The position numbers and the translations under genes are program-made. Below the pieces are notes generated by a model that worked only from the letters and a program-made list of their open reading frames with translations, did no database searches and was not told the origin of the DNA. From assembly GCF_014230145.1 (NCBI RefSeq), contig NZ_JACHVC010000013.1:558001-622000 (forward strand): DNA of 64,000 nucleotides. The letters run 5' to 3'. This document shows positions 16,271-25,358 of this stretch, piece by piece; the first letter of the stretch is position 1, and each line of letters opens with the position of its first letter. This stretch comes from Pelagicoccus albus. Its GTDB lineage: Bacteria; Verrucomicrobiota; Verrucomicrobiia; Opitutales; Opitutaceae.

Positions 16271-17743
16271 ATGGTTTTGCAGCGAATCATGCCGTCTTCG
16301 CTTTCCGCCACTCCCGCACTTAAACGCTTAGAGGAAGAAATACGCTCCGACCGTGACGTCTTCTCATACTACGCAAAGCCATGGGTGCGGCCCTACGCGG
16401 ATGAGACAGGCCAGCCGATCCTTGACGTAGCGATCATCGGAGCCGGTCAAAACGGATTAGGATGCTGTTACTCGCTGCGCTGCGAGGGCGTAACCCGTAT
16501 CCAGATTTTCGACCAGAATCCGCAATACCAGAACGGAAATTTCGCCCAATACACCCGAATGAACTTCTTGCGAACCCCGAAGGACCTTTGCGGCCTGGAA
16601 CGGGGCGACCCAAGACTGAGTTTCCAGAGGTATTACAAAGCTCGATACGGGGCCGAAGCTTGGGAACCCCTTAAACAATCTCCTCGGGCCGCATTCGCGG
16701 ACTATCTGCACTGGTACTCGGAGCTGTTGGAGCTTCCCATCTCCTACCAGCATCGCTTGAAGACCATCGAGCCCCTGCCCGACCAGACTTTCAACCTGCA
16801 CTTCGAAACTCCTGACGGCTCTATGATACAGCGATGTCGCACCGTCGTTCTCGCAGGCGGCTCGAGCGCGGACCAATATAAAAATTTTCCCAACGCACTG
16901 TCTATCAAGGCGTCCCCAGAGCGTTGGGCCCACGGCGGAGACTCAATCGACTTTCAAACCTTCCAAGGAAAACGAGTCTCGATTCTTGGGCACGGAGCGG
17001 GGGCCTTCGACTTAGCCGGCACCGCCCTTGAAGCAGGAGCAGCCGCGGTGGATATCTTCTATCGCCGCAAAAAGATCCCTTTGGTCAATCCTCGTCGGCA
17101 CTTGGAAAATGCAGGCATGATGGCGGGCTTCAAAGACCTGCCCCCTGACGATCGATGGAAAATCTTAAAGCGCCTCATAGACATCGACCAACCGCCTCCA
17201 CAAAAGGCCTTTGAGCGAATCTACCAGCATCCCGCCCTCTCCATACACCCGGGAACGAATTGGAGCAGCATCGAGGATGGAGAGGAAGGCGGTGTGACCA
17301 TCGAAACCTCTTCAGGCCCACACGAGTCGGACTTCGCGATCTTAGCCACGGGCTTCAAGCGAAAGCCCATGGAACGCAGCGACATACAATCCTTCTCCCA
17401 AAAGATTCGGACTTGGGAGTCCTACCAAGCTCCCGATGGCTACGAAGACGCGGGCATCTCCGCCTTTCCGGATCTCGGGCCGGCTTTCGAATTCCAACCG
17501 AAAGACGAGAAGGACGGATGGCTAAGGCAAATTTTCAACGTTTCATTTGGTTCCGGCATGAACCATGGATCCCACATCGTATCCGTCAGTGGCCTACAGT
17601 TCACCATTCCCCGACTTTCATCAGGCATTCGCGATCGCTTGTTTCTGCTCGACGCGGACTATTATGTGAAAACTGCCCTCGCCTTCGACGAAGCGGAACT
17701 CCAGTTGCCCGCCGACCAAGTAGACCGCTTTAACGCGGACTGA
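16271..17743 (+). CDS. flavin-containing monooxygenase-like NAD(P)/FAD oxidoreductase
   Basis: Two dinucleotide-binding folds are visible: an FAD site near the N-terminus, VAIIGAGQNGLGCC, and an NAD(P) site ILGHGAGAFDLAG around residue 240, with ATGFKRKP in between and after. This is the layout of flavin monooxygenases and lysine/ornithine N-hydroxylase-like enzymes, which insert oxygen into soft or nitrogen nucleophiles. The ATG at 16271 has an AGGA site; a TTG four codons earlier is possible. It is divergent from the PuuE-like gene and followed by riboflavin synthase, which would help supply FAD for the many flavoproteins here (inference). Its substrate is unknown. Confidence 0.83.
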   Translation: MVLQRIMPSSLSATPALKRLEEEIRSDRDVFSYYAKPWVRPYADETGQPILDVAIIGAGQNGLGCCYSLRCEGVTRIQIFDQNPQYQNGNFAQYTRMNFLRTPKDLCGLERGDPRLSFQRYYKARYGAEAWEPLKQSPRAAFADYLHWYSELLELPISYQHRLKTIEPLPDQTFNLHFETPDGSMIQRCRTVVLAGGSSADQYKNFPNALSIKASPERWAHGGDSIDFQTFQGKRVSILGHGAGAFDLAGTALEAGAAAVDIFYRRKKIPLVNPRRHLENAGMMAGFKDLPPDDRWKILKRLIDIDQPPPQKAFERIYQHPALSIHPGTNWSSIEDGEEGGVTIETSSGPHESDFAILATGFKRKPMERSDIQSFSQKIRTWESYQAPDGYEDAGISAFPDLGPAFEFQPKDEKDGWLRQIFNVSFGSGMNHGSHIVSVSGLQFTIPRLSSGIRDRLFLLDADYYVKTALAFDEAELQLPADQVDRFNAD

Positions 17744-17806
17744 AGCCAAACTTAATTTCGATTTTCTCAATCGACCTGCTAGTCCCAATCGTGCACAACA
17801 CCAGCC

Positions 17807-18442
17807 ATGTACACCGGAATCGTCACAGCCGTTTTCCCAATTGAAATCCTGGAAGAGCGTGAAAACGCCGCCACCTTCAAGATTGCCTTCGACGAACGAC
17901 ATCTCGAAGACCTTAAGATCGGGGCCAGCGTTAGCCTAGACGGCGTTTGCATGTCGGTCGTGGCGGTAGAGGGAAATCTCGTTACCTTCGACGCCTCCAT
18001 CGAAACCCTTCGCCTGACGAATTTAGGCACCAAAAAGCAGGGCGACCTCGTGAACGTCGAACGCTCCGCCAAGACGGGCGTTGAAATCGGTGGACACCCG
18101 ATGAGTGGTCACGTGGACGGAACTATGGCAGTCGTCGCAGTTGACCATCCGGAAAACAACTGCGTCATCACCCTCGAGCTACCACCGGCCTACCGTCGAT
18201 ACGTCTTCAACAAAGGCTTCATCGGCCTCAATGGCTGTAGCCTCACCGTGACGGAGCTCGATCGCGAAAGCGGCCGTTTCAAGGTCTACCTGATCCCCGA
18301 AACCTTGCGCCAGACGACTTACGACACGAGCAAGCCGGGCGATCTCATCAACTTCGAGATTGACCGCCAGACTCAGATCATGGTCGACACCATCCACGAC
18401 GCGGTACGCCTCGCCCTCAGCGAAACCACTGCGAAGCTCTAG
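17807..18442 (+). CDS. ribE: riboflavin synthase alpha chain
   Basis: The 211-residue protein has the two-barrel duplicated riboflavin synthase layout: MYTGIVTAVFPIE at the start, SLDGVCMSVVAVEG, the lumazine-binding GGHPMSGHVDGT, GLNGCSLTVTELDR and YLIPETLRQTTYDT plus DLINFEIDRQTQ near the end. It joins two 6,7-dimethyl-8-ribityllumazine molecules to make riboflavin. It stands alone, not in a rib operon, between a flavin monooxygenase and a convergent SDR gene with which it overlaps by 4 bases at the stops. Its presence among many flavoenzymes suggests a raised flavin need. That it handles a lumazine-like substrate instead is a weak alternative. Confidence 0.93.
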   Translation: MYTGIVTAVFPIEILEERENAATFKIAFDERHLEDLKIGASVSLDGVCMSVVAVEGNLVTFDASIETLRLTNLGTKKQGDLVNVERSAKTGVEIGGHPMSGHVDGTMAVVAVDHPENNCVITLELPPAYRRYVFNKGFIGLNGCSLTVTELDRESGRFKVYLIPETLRQTTYDTSKPGDLINFEIDRQTQIMVDTIHDAVRLALSETTAKL

Positions 18443-19152
18443 CCGAAAGGCAGATCGTCTCCCGTCTCGCTAAGGTAGCGGCCTCCATCTTCGGGGCCGA
18501 GACCCTCCCAGACCTTCAGCATGCTAGTGGTTGCGGTTTCGATATCCAGCGGAGCCGCGTCGCCGCCCATATCTGTTCGCACCCAGCCGGGGCTCTGAAT
18601 AACAACGGTGATACCCAGCGGAGTGAAATCCTTCCATAGCTGGCGCGACATCATGTTCAAGGCGGCTTTGGTGGAAGGGTAAACGTATCCGTCCACCCAG
18701 CGGCCATCCTCCGACTCGCGTTCGCCGATAGATCCGAGGCGACTGCTAATTTGAATTAGCAAAGGATTGCTGCCTGCCTTCAAAAGCTCGCGGAAGGTGC
18801 GGGCCACCACGATCGGCCCAATACAGTTGGCCGCGTACAGCTCCAAGCCGCGTTTGAAACTCACATCAGCCAAAGTCTCCAAACCGCCTTGCCCCGCATT
18901 GTTGATCACCCAATCGAGGGCATCGGTTTCTTTGCTTACCTCCGCTGCCGCGGCGAGTATCGAGGCTTCATCCGTGACGTCGCACTCAATCAAAGTCAGC
19001 AGTCCGCCGAATTTCGCTTTCAGCTCCTGCAACGCTTCCGCCTTAGCAGGACGGCGGCAGGCTGCGAAAACCTGGTCGCCTCGCTCCAGAAATAAGCGAA
19101 CAAATCCGAGTCCAAGGCCCCGGTTAGAGCCGGTAATAAATATTCGTTTCAT
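18439..19152 (-). CDS. short-chain dehydrogenase/reductase
   Basis: The 237-residue SDR begins with MKRIFITGSNRGLGLG, the cofactor-binding TGxxxGxG. It has a CDVTDEA motif for adenine binding, NNAGQGG, an active-site Ser in ISSRLGS and the YPSTKAAL Tyr-Lys pair, with PGWVRTDMGG after it. It reduces or oxidises a carbonyl or alcohol with NAD(P). It follows the P450 gene (start 28 bases after that stop) and is read the same way, so the two are likely cotranscribed and could act on the same hydroxylated product. The longer frame upstream lies inside the P450 gene and is not used. Confidence 0.9.
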   Translation of the reverse strand: MKRIFITGSNRGLGLGFVRLFLERGDQVFAACRRPAKAEALQELKAKFGGLLTLIECDVTDEASILAAAAEVSKETDALDWVINNAGQGGLETLADVSFKRGLELYAANCIGPIVVARTFRELLKAGSNPLLIQISSRLGSIGERESEDGRWVDGYVYPSTKAALNMMSRQLWKDFTPLGITVVIQSPGWVRTDMGGDAAPLDIETATTSMLKVWEGLGPEDGGRYLSETGDDLPFG

Positions 19153-19180
19153 AATTTTAATAGCCCAAAATAGCCGATTC

Positions 19181-20521
19181 TCAGCTAGTCCGCGGCACCA
19201 GTCGTACAGGCATTTTCTGTAGATAGGTTGTATCGCGACGCCCGACCTTGGGCCGATCCAAAGGCTTGGGAAGTCCTTCCAAATCATAACGCTTCAGGAG
19301 CTGAGCCACCAGCAGCGGTCCTTGCAGCAAACCGAGGTTCTTCCCAATGCAGAGGTGGGCTCCCCCGCCAAAAAATCCGTGGGTGCGAGCTACGAATTTC
19401 TTCAAGCCGCCCTCTTCTTCCCAAAATCTGGTTTCGTCGAATTTAAATGGATCCGCGTAATGCTCCTCTAAAAACTGGCCAAGGATCATGGGGTGAAAAA
19501 CCGGCGTATCCGCCGGAATTTCATAACCTTCAAACTCGAAGGATTCCATTGGATACAGGAAGCTAGCCGTTGTCGCCACAACTTGGGGACGCACGCGTTG
19601 GCTTTCCAAAACAATGGCCTTCATCACGGGCAATTGGGAAAAGGCCCGCAAATCCTCGCCATCCCATTCATCGATTTCCGCCCGAACTTTCTCCAGCAAG
19701 CCGGGTTGGTGAATGATATCGGATAAGAGGGTGATAATGAAATTGGCGATATTATCGATCCCCGCCACCGTGAGCATATATACATCGTCCTTCAGAGCTT
19801 CGAGATCGATTTCGGAATCGAGCCCCCGTCGATTTTCGATCACCGCCGTGAGGCAATCGGCTGGAGCATCTGTCGCTTCGAGGCGGGCTTTGCCAATTCC
19901 TTTAAAAAGTTCCATGGCTTCGTCGTGGATCGCCACGTACTCAGGCCGGGCGTAGTACTGGTGCCGAGCCTCACCCAAGGCGATGCCGTGGATAAACTGA
20001 AATTGCCACTCCGCCGCCCGATCAATCTGCTCGTTTGAAACAGGCTCTTGCACGAAAGAGCGGAAGCGAAAACGGCAAAGGTGGTTCAACCAACAACGCA
20101 TGAAATCGACCGATTCCCGCCGGGACCACTCCTCCATGGTAGCTAGGAAATACTGGTTCAAAGCAGGGAGAAACCGCATGACCATCTCCATCGAAAACAT
20201 TGGCTGTAGGATCTTCCGCTTTTTCTGGTGGGCCGGTCCCGCAAGCGAGTCGAGATGGTCATCGGCGATCTGCTCTTTGAAAGCGATGTTGGAGCGAGCG
20301 TAATCCCACATGTGCGAGGTCCGCCAAATCTTATGGTTCACTTCCAAGCCTCCCATGAACAACGCATCGGTACCCCCCAACCGGATACGGCATAGGGCTC
20401 CATGTCGTCGATAGATCCGCAGGTAGAGTCCGATTGGGTCCTCGAGCAATTCGGGTAACACGTCTTCGTCGTCGGCGGAGAACTGTGGGATTTCGGATAA
20501 GGGCAAACTCACGGAGGCCAT
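19181..20521 (-). CDS. cytochrome P450 (copy 2)
   Basis: This P450 of about 446 residues has the heme loop FFGGGAHLCIGKN, the ExxR helix ESQRVRP and the I-helix TVAGIDNIAN. The I-helix Asp is kept but the following threonine is replaced by Asn-Ile, so the acid-alcohol pair is incomplete. The ATG at 20521 (MASVSLPLSEIPQF) begins at the family N-terminus; an upstream extension to 20674 is open but reads like non-coding sequence. It is divergent from the metallo-beta-lactamase gene and followed by the SDR. With the other three P450s it forms one closely related group in the window, indicated by the shared FFGGG heme loop and overall pattern. Confidence 0.92.
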   Translation of the reverse strand: MASVSLPLSEIPQFSADDEDVLPELLEDPIGLYLRIYRRHGALCRIRLGGTDALFMGGLEVNHKIWRTSHMWDYARSNIAFKEQIADDHLDSLAGPAHQKKRKILQPMFSMEMVMRFLPALNQYFLATMEEWSRRESVDFMRCWLNHLCRFRFRSFVQEPVSNEQIDRAAEWQFQFIHGIALGEARHQYYARPEYVAIHDEAMELFKGIGKARLEATDAPADCLTAVIENRRGLDSEIDLEALKDDVYMLTVAGIDNIANFIITLLSDIIHQPGLLEKVRAEIDEWDGEDLRAFSQLPVMKAIVLESQRVRPQVVATTASFLYPMESFEFEGYEIPADTPVFHPMILGQFLEEHYADPFKFDETRFWEEEGGLKKFVARTHGFFGGGAHLCIGKNLGLLQGPLLVAQLLKRYDLEGLPKPLDRPKVGRRDTTYLQKMPVRLVPRTS

Positions 20522-20603
20522 CTGAGCAAAGCACATACCATTCTGCATGAGGAACTTGGCCGGAGCTGGATTCGGCATAGTCGTTGCTGAGAATGAATTC
20601 GCT

Positions 20604-21665
20604 ATGGCCCTTGTTAAGCTCCTCATCCGATTCCTAATGCCGCTCGTGGTGACGCCTCTTTCGCTCTTATCCACTCCCTATTTGGAAGTCACTTTAACCG
20701 GCACTAAAGGAGGCCCCAATGTCTACAAAGGCCTCGCAGGAGCAGGAACTCTCGTAACCTACGCAGACCCAGATTCCGAACAAGATCCGCTCCGCCTACA
20801 ATTCGACGTGGGACGCAGCACTGCCCTGCGACTTTCGGAAATCGATGTAACCGTCGATCAAATACAGGCCATTTTCATCACGCACACCCACAACGACCAT
20901 GTCGACGGCCTCGCCAATTTCATGCAGCTTCGTTGGCATTATTTTTCCGACCTTCCCAAAATCGACTTCATCTGTAGCGCCGATGTCATCGGTTCCAAAG
21001 GATTCACCACTAGTGGAACCCAGCTCGCCCATCACATAGCCGACCCTTACCTCGCCTCAGGGGAAATCAAGCAGCGGCATTCAGAACGTCCTTTCACGCC
21101 AGCCGGCGGCCCCGCCGAGCTCTTCAATATCATACCGGTAGATCGTCCTTTTGAGCCCACGATCGTTTGGCAAAAGGGTGATGTCACCGTGTCCGCCATC
21201 GCCTCCACCCATACGCCCGACCACTTGTCCTTCCGCGTTGATACGCCAGCTGGCAGCGTGGTGATAGGCGGGGACGCATCGAATGATGTTCGAAAGCCTC
21301 CTCGCGATACATCCACCTCGGCCGCTGTGGAAAGGCTCTCGCAAGGAGCTGACATCCTGGTCCATTCCTCCACTCATCCGAACATGGGACCCGAAGCAGG
21401 AGGTGGCATGCCGGCTCCTATCTTTTATCGTCAAAGTACCGTCGACGATTTGGGCGCCATGGCAGAGCGAGCGGGAATTCGCTACTTCATGATGACTCAC
21501 CTCACTCCACCCCTGGGACAAGTGGACCGCAAAGATCGCTGGCACATTCCCGGAGCCCCTTTAGACGAATCCGACTACGAAGCCGCAGCAAGAGAAGGCG
21601 GTTTCACTGGCACGGTGATAGTCGGCCCCGACCTGAGCTCCATCCGCATCCCGGAAGAAAACTGA
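20604..21665 (+). CDS. metallo-beta-lactamase-fold hydrolase with N-terminal hydrophobic segment
   Basis: The 353-residue protein begins with a hydrophobic stretch that could be a signal or membrane anchor. It carries THTHNDHVDG (HxHxDH zinc motif), STHTPDHLSF and GGDAS, and MMTHLTPPL in the second half, the pattern of RNase Z/arylsulfatase-type beta-lactamase-fold hydrolases. With a signal segment it probably acts outside the cytoplasm, but its ester, lactone or phosphodiester substrate is unknown. A longer frame at 20547 is possible; the ATG at 20604 starts the hydrophobic segment. It reads away from the P450 gene from an 82-base gap and runs convergent with the nitrilase-family gene. Confidence 0.8.
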   Translation: MALVKLLIRFLMPLVVTPLSLLSTPYLEVTLTGTKGGPNVYKGLAGAGTLVTYADPDSEQDPLRLQFDVGRSTALRLSEIDVTVDQIQAIFITHTHNDHVDGLANFMQLRWHYFSDLPKIDFICSADVIGSKGFTTSGTQLAHHIADPYLASGEIKQRHSERPFTPAGGPAELFNIIPVDRPFEPTIVWQKGDVTVSAIASTHTPDHLSFRVDTPAGSVVIGGDASNDVRKPPRDTSTSAAVERLSQGADILVHSSTHPNMGPEAGGGMPAPIFYRQSTVDDLGAMAERAGIRYFMMTHLTPPLGQVDRKDRWHIPGAPLDESDYEAAAREGGFTGTVIVGPDLSSIRIPEEN

Positions 21666-21760
21666 TTCGTTGTGTAATCTCTTCATGGATACTCAAACGG
21701 GCATCTCTCCGGATATTTGTGGCAGCATAGGGTTAGCACTACCGCGATTGCCAAGAAATA

Positions 21761-22639
21761 TTAACGCCCTAGCCCGGCGGCATCGTATTTCTTCTTTGCT
21801 TCCAAAAGCGTTTCCACCACGGGCAAAGGCAGCGAGCGGGCGGGGCCCGGGATCGCTTTGTACGGTTTCGGAATGACCATTTCCTCGTCTATCGATCTCA
21901 TCCATCGCAGGCGATCGAGATCAAGTTCCGCGACCACGAAACCTTCCCCTTCCCGCTGAGCCAAAACGCCTTCCGGACCAAACACGGAACAGATCCCATC
22001 TTCCTTTCCAAAGAGATTGATACTGGCCGCAGTGAAAGCCGTATTTTCAATGGCGCGGGCGTGGACCAAGGTCCGCCATGACTCGGTAAGTTCGTAAATC
22101 AAGGCTCCTACCGGATAAACGATCAGTTCAGCTCCCTCTAGGGCCAGGGTGCGACCGACTTCCGGAAACCAAGCCTCCCAACAGATGGCCAAACCGATTT
22201 TCAGTCCCCCACAATCAACAACGGCGATCCCTTCGCCTGGCGACCAAGGCTCTCCACAAGCCGGAATCCGTTTACGGTAGTAGCCAACAATATCTCCTTT
22301 CGGCGAGGCGATTCGCAGGGTGTTGAAGAGCTTCCCTTCCTCTTCTTCCGCAGCACCAAAAACGACCCAAGCCTGACCCGCTTTCGCTGCATCGCACATC
22401 GCCCTGATGGTATCATCGAGCGTGAAACAATCCGCTTCGGGTGTGAATGGTCCTGGATACAGCTCTGGAAACACGACGTACTCCGCTCCCGCGGTAACGG
22501 CTTTATTGACCCATTCTACCGCATTGTCGAGCTGGGCGCTTTCCGGCGGAGTCGAGGCGTCGAAATGCGCTGCGAACACACGGGACCAGCTGCGGATGAG
22601 ATTTCGGGGATGAATCAAGGCTACTTTTTTCGTGGGCAT
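21761..22639 (-). CDS. carbon-nitrogen hydrolase (beta-ureidopropionase/N-carbamoyl amidase-like nitrilase family)
   Basis: The 292-residue nitrilase-superfamily protein shows the Glu-Lys-Cys triad: Glu in VVFPELYPGPF, Lys in GYYRKRIPACGEP and Cys in GLAICWEAWFPE, followed by the conserved PVGAL. It matches the C-N hydrolase group that cleaves N-carbamoyl-beta-amino acids and linear amides, the step after dihydropyrimidinase in reductive pyrimidine breakdown. The ATG at 22639 (MPTKKVALIHPRN) has an AAGGG site; an ATG eight codons earlier is possible. It is divergent from the BMP-type binding protein by about 86 bases, so it may share the control of that transport operon. Confidence 0.85.
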   Translation of the reverse strand: MPTKKVALIHPRNLIRSWSRVFAAHFDASTPPESAQLDNAVEWVNKAVTAGAEYVVFPELYPGPFTPEADCFTLDDTIRAMCDAAKAGQAWVVFGAAEEEEGKLFNTLRIASPKGDIVGYYRKRIPACGEPWSPGEGIAVVDCGGLKIGLAICWEAWFPEVGRTLALEGAELIVYPVGALIYELTESWRTLVHARAIENTAFTAASINLFGKEDGICSVFGPEGVLAQREGEGFVVAELDLDRLRWMRSIDEEMVIPKPYKAIPGPARSLPLPVVETLLEAKKKYDAAGLGR

Positions 22640-22725
22640 GAGGCGACCCTTAGCGAGGAACATGCCAAAATCTCCAAGCCTCTCAAAAGCTACTTCGATG
22701 GTACGCTTTTAGCTCTAGGCCGGAC

Positions 22726-23787
22726 ATGCTTACATCCCGCCGCTTTCGCCTAAGCCTGCTCCGACTTCCCCTCTCCTTTTGCTCTCTACTCATTTCGCTC
22801 CTGCTCAGCGCCTGCGGTGGCGGCGACGATGAAATGGATTCAGATCCCGAACCCACCCAAACTGCAGCCATTATCCTCCCCGGAGCGATCAGCGATCAGG
22901 GCTGGAATCAGATGGGATATCTCGGACTGGAAAAGATTGGAAAGGAAACGGGGGCCGAGATCCGATTCGCGGAAAACGTGCCCGCAGCGAACTGGGATCG
23001 CGTGGCGCGTAGCTTCGCCGAGGAAGGCGTCGACGTTTTGATTTTGCATGGCCTCGAATTCACTGAGATCGCCGAGAAATATGCTCCCCAGTTTCCGGAT
23101 ACGCATTTCATTGTGAACAATTCGATCCGCCCTCTAGACGACAAGAACCTAACCTCGATCGAGATCCGAACCTGGGAAGCTTCCTTCCTAGCGGGAATTC
23201 TCGCGGGCCAAATGACGGAAAGCGGAATTTGTGGAGCGGTGGGCGGAAATGATTATCCGCTATTTATTGCCCAAGCAGAAGGTTATCGATTGGGCGCTCG
23301 CTCGGCGAATCCTGAAGCGAAAACGCAAATCGTATTCACTGGTTCCAACTTCGATACCATCAAAGCCAAGGAAGCCGCCCAAGCTCAAATCGAGAGCGGA
23401 GCCGATATAATCTGGCAGCTCGCCAACAGTGCAGGTCTCGGCGTCATCGAAGCCTGCCGTGAAGCGGGAGTAGATGTATTCGGCTGGGGAATTGACCAAC
23501 GGCACGTCGCGCCAGAAGTCGTTATCACCACTCAAAAGGTCGACGTGGGAGCCGCTTGCGCCGAAGTCGGAATCCAGATTTTGCAAGGTACTTTCGAAGG
23601 AGGTTCCGTGTCTTTCGGAGTGGAATCAGAAGCAGCCGGATTGGGTGAGTATCGCGAAGATGTTCCGCAAGAATATCGGGATGTCGTCGAAAAGTGGAGA
23701 CAAGCCATCGCGGATGGATTGATCGAAATCCCTCTCATGAAAACGCGGGACGCTTCTGAAGGACTCGAGCCACTCAGCCTTCCATGA
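22726..23787 (+). CDS. BMP/PnrA-family purine-nucleoside-type binding lipoprotein
   Basis: The 353-residue protein has a hydrophobic signal peptide with a lipobox ending in SAC before a Gly-Asp spacer, then the Bmp fold: ILPGAISDQGWNQMGYLGL, TGAEIRFAENVPAANW, HGLEFTEIAEKY, GAVGGNDYPLF, and FGWGIDQRHVAPE. Bmp/PnrA proteins bind purine nucleosides and related ligands for ABC import. It overlaps the ABC ATPase gene by ATGA and so heads a four-gene transporter operon (binding protein, double ATPase, two permeases). A nucleoside or nucleobase-like substrate is likely; the residue set does not prove which base it prefers. Confidence 0.9.
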   Translation: MLTSRRFRLSLLRLPLSFCSLLISLLLSACGGGDDEMDSDPEPTQTAAIILPGAISDQGWNQMGYLGLEKIGKETGAEIRFAENVPAANWDRVARSFAEEGVDVLILHGLEFTEIAEKYAPQFPDTHFIVNNSIRPLDDKNLTSIEIRTWEASFLAGILAGQMTESGICGAVGGNDYPLFIAQAEGYRLGARSANPEAKTQIVFTGSNFDTIKAKEAAQAQIESGADIIWQLANSAGLGVIEACREAGVDVFGWGIDQRHVAPEVVITTQKVDVGAACAEVGIQILQGTFEGGSVSFGVESEAAGLGEYREDVPQEYRDVVEKWRQAIADGLIEIPLMKTRDASEGLEPLSLP

Positions 23788-25358
23788 ACGACGAGCAACC
23801 GCTACTCAGAACGCGGGACTTGACCAAGATCTATCCGGGAGTCGTAGCCAACGAAGCGGTCGACCTAGAGATTTGGTCGGGAAAGATCCATTCCATCATT
23901 GGCGAAAATGGAGCGGGCAAATCCACCTTGGTGAGCATCCTGTACGGAGCCACACGGCCCGATAGAGGGGAACTGTTTTGGCTCGGAGAAAAAGTGGAAG
24001 CGGGCCACACGAAACGTTTTCGAGAACTGGGTATCAGTTTCGTTCCTCAGCACGTAACTTTGGTCGAACCATTTACGGTTTGGGAAAATATCGTACTCGG
24101 CGAGAGCCGGCCCCTTTGGTCTGCGCCAAAGAGCGGGAAGGACCTTCGCCAGCGTGCGGAACAGCTCAATGACGCCTACAGGCTTGAACTTAATATGGAG
24201 GAAATCGTTTCCGAGATGGCACTCGGCAAACGACAAAACGTAGCCCTTCTAAAAGCGCTCCTTTCCAAGCCAAAACTTCTTATCCTCGACGAACCGACCG
24301 CTATATTGACCCCCGAAGAAGTGCAGCGGCTATTTGGCATTTTACGCAAACTCGCTCAAGACGGTGCCGCAGTTATTCTCATTGCTCACAAGCTGGCTGA
24401 GGTCCTGGAGCTCAGCGATCAGATTACCGTGCTGCGTAAAGGCCAGAAGGTCGGTGAACGGAAAGCTTCAGATACAAACGCTAGCGAACTCGCAGCCCTA
24501 ATGACCGGCGAATCAACGGCCAGCTCGCAAAGAACGTTTTCCCAATCTGCCACAACAGACCAAGCCAAAACGAGCTCTCGTCCCTATGTCTGGCTAGATA
24601 GTGTGAGCATAGCTTCCGCGGATTCCAGAACGCCCTCTCCGCTTGAAGACGTATCCATGAAAGTGTTCCCCGGTGAAATATTCGGAATCGCGGGCATCGA
24701 TGGCAACGGGCAGCGAGAACTTTTCGAATTGATTACGGGAGACCGATGGCCAGCTACCGGAATGTTTGAAGTTCTCAATCACGACCGGCTGCCGGAACTG
24801 ACTATCGAACAGCGTAACTCATTGGGATTACGGCGAGTGAGCGAGGACCGTCATCACGAGGGACTCGCTCTGGATCTTCCCATACTGGACAATCTTGTGC
24901 TTCAATACGCGGGTCAGAATCCCTTGAGCCGGAAAGGTTGGCTCAAGCGTGGGCATTGGAAAGAGATTGGCGAAAAGGCGAAAGCCAGCTTCTCTATTGC
25001 GGCCAACGATCTCTTGCGAAACGTTCGAACACTCTCCGGCGGAAATCAGCAAAAGGTGGTATTGGCCCGTGAACTACAAACACCTGCCAAACTCCTCGTA
25101 GTCGCCCAACCTACTCGCGGCCTGGATTTCGTTTCGGCTGACTTCGTCCACCAGCAGCTTGTCAAAGCGGCCGAAACCGGAACCGCCGTCGTGCTAATAT
25201 CGGGAGACTTGGATGAGCTGCTTGCCTTGTCTCACCAAATAGGCGTGCTGCATCGTGGCAAATGGATGGGATCGGTTCCCAACGGCGTCAACGCTCGGGA
25301 AACCGTGGGTCAACTCATGGCGGGATACGCCCTGCAAGCGGAAGGAGCAACGCTTTGA
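23784..25358 (+). CDS. ABC transporter ATP-binding protein with two nucleotide-binding domains (BMP/nucleoside type)
   Basis: The 524-residue protein carries two tandem nucleotide-binding domains. The first has a Walker A GENGAGKSTL and a Walker B region LILDEPTAIL; the usual LSGGQ is EMALGKRQ here. The second has the family's non-canonical Walker A GIDGNGQREL and a good LSGGNQQKV. Such fused ATPases drive the BMP-type nucleoside importers such as YufO/NupO. It starts by ATGA overlap with the binding protein and ends where the first permease starts (TTGA overlap), so the operon is translationally coupled throughout. It is complete, and its mate permeases are both present. Confidence 0.93.
   Translation: MNDEQPLLRTRDLTKIYPGVVANEAVDLEIWSGKIHSIIGENGAGKSTLVSILYGATRPDRGELFWLGEKVEAGHTKRFRELGISFVPQHVTLVEPFTVWENIVLGESRPLWSAPKSGKDLRQRAEQLNDAYRLELNMEEIVSEMALGKRQNVALLKALLSKPKLLILDEPTAILTPEEVQRLFGILRKLAQDGAAVILIAHKLAEVLELSDQITVLRKGQKVGERKASDTNASELAALMTGESTASSQRTFSQSATTDQAKTSSRPYVWLDSVSIASADSRTPSPLEDVSMKVFPGEIFGIAGIDGNGQRELFELITGDRWPATGMFEVLNHDRLPELTIEQRNSLGLRRVSEDRHHEGLALDLPILDNLVLQYAGQNPLSRKGWLKRGHWKEIGEKAKASFSIAANDLLRNVRTLSGGNQQKVVLARELQTPAKLLVVAQPTRGLDFVSADFVHQQLVKAAETGTAVVLISGDLDELLALSHQIGVLHRGKWMGSVPNGVNARETVGQLMAGYALQAEGATL

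Noticed and set aside
20522-20674. Upstream extension of the second P450
   Set aside because: The extra residues are not P450-like and the frame overlaps the start of the divergent gene.
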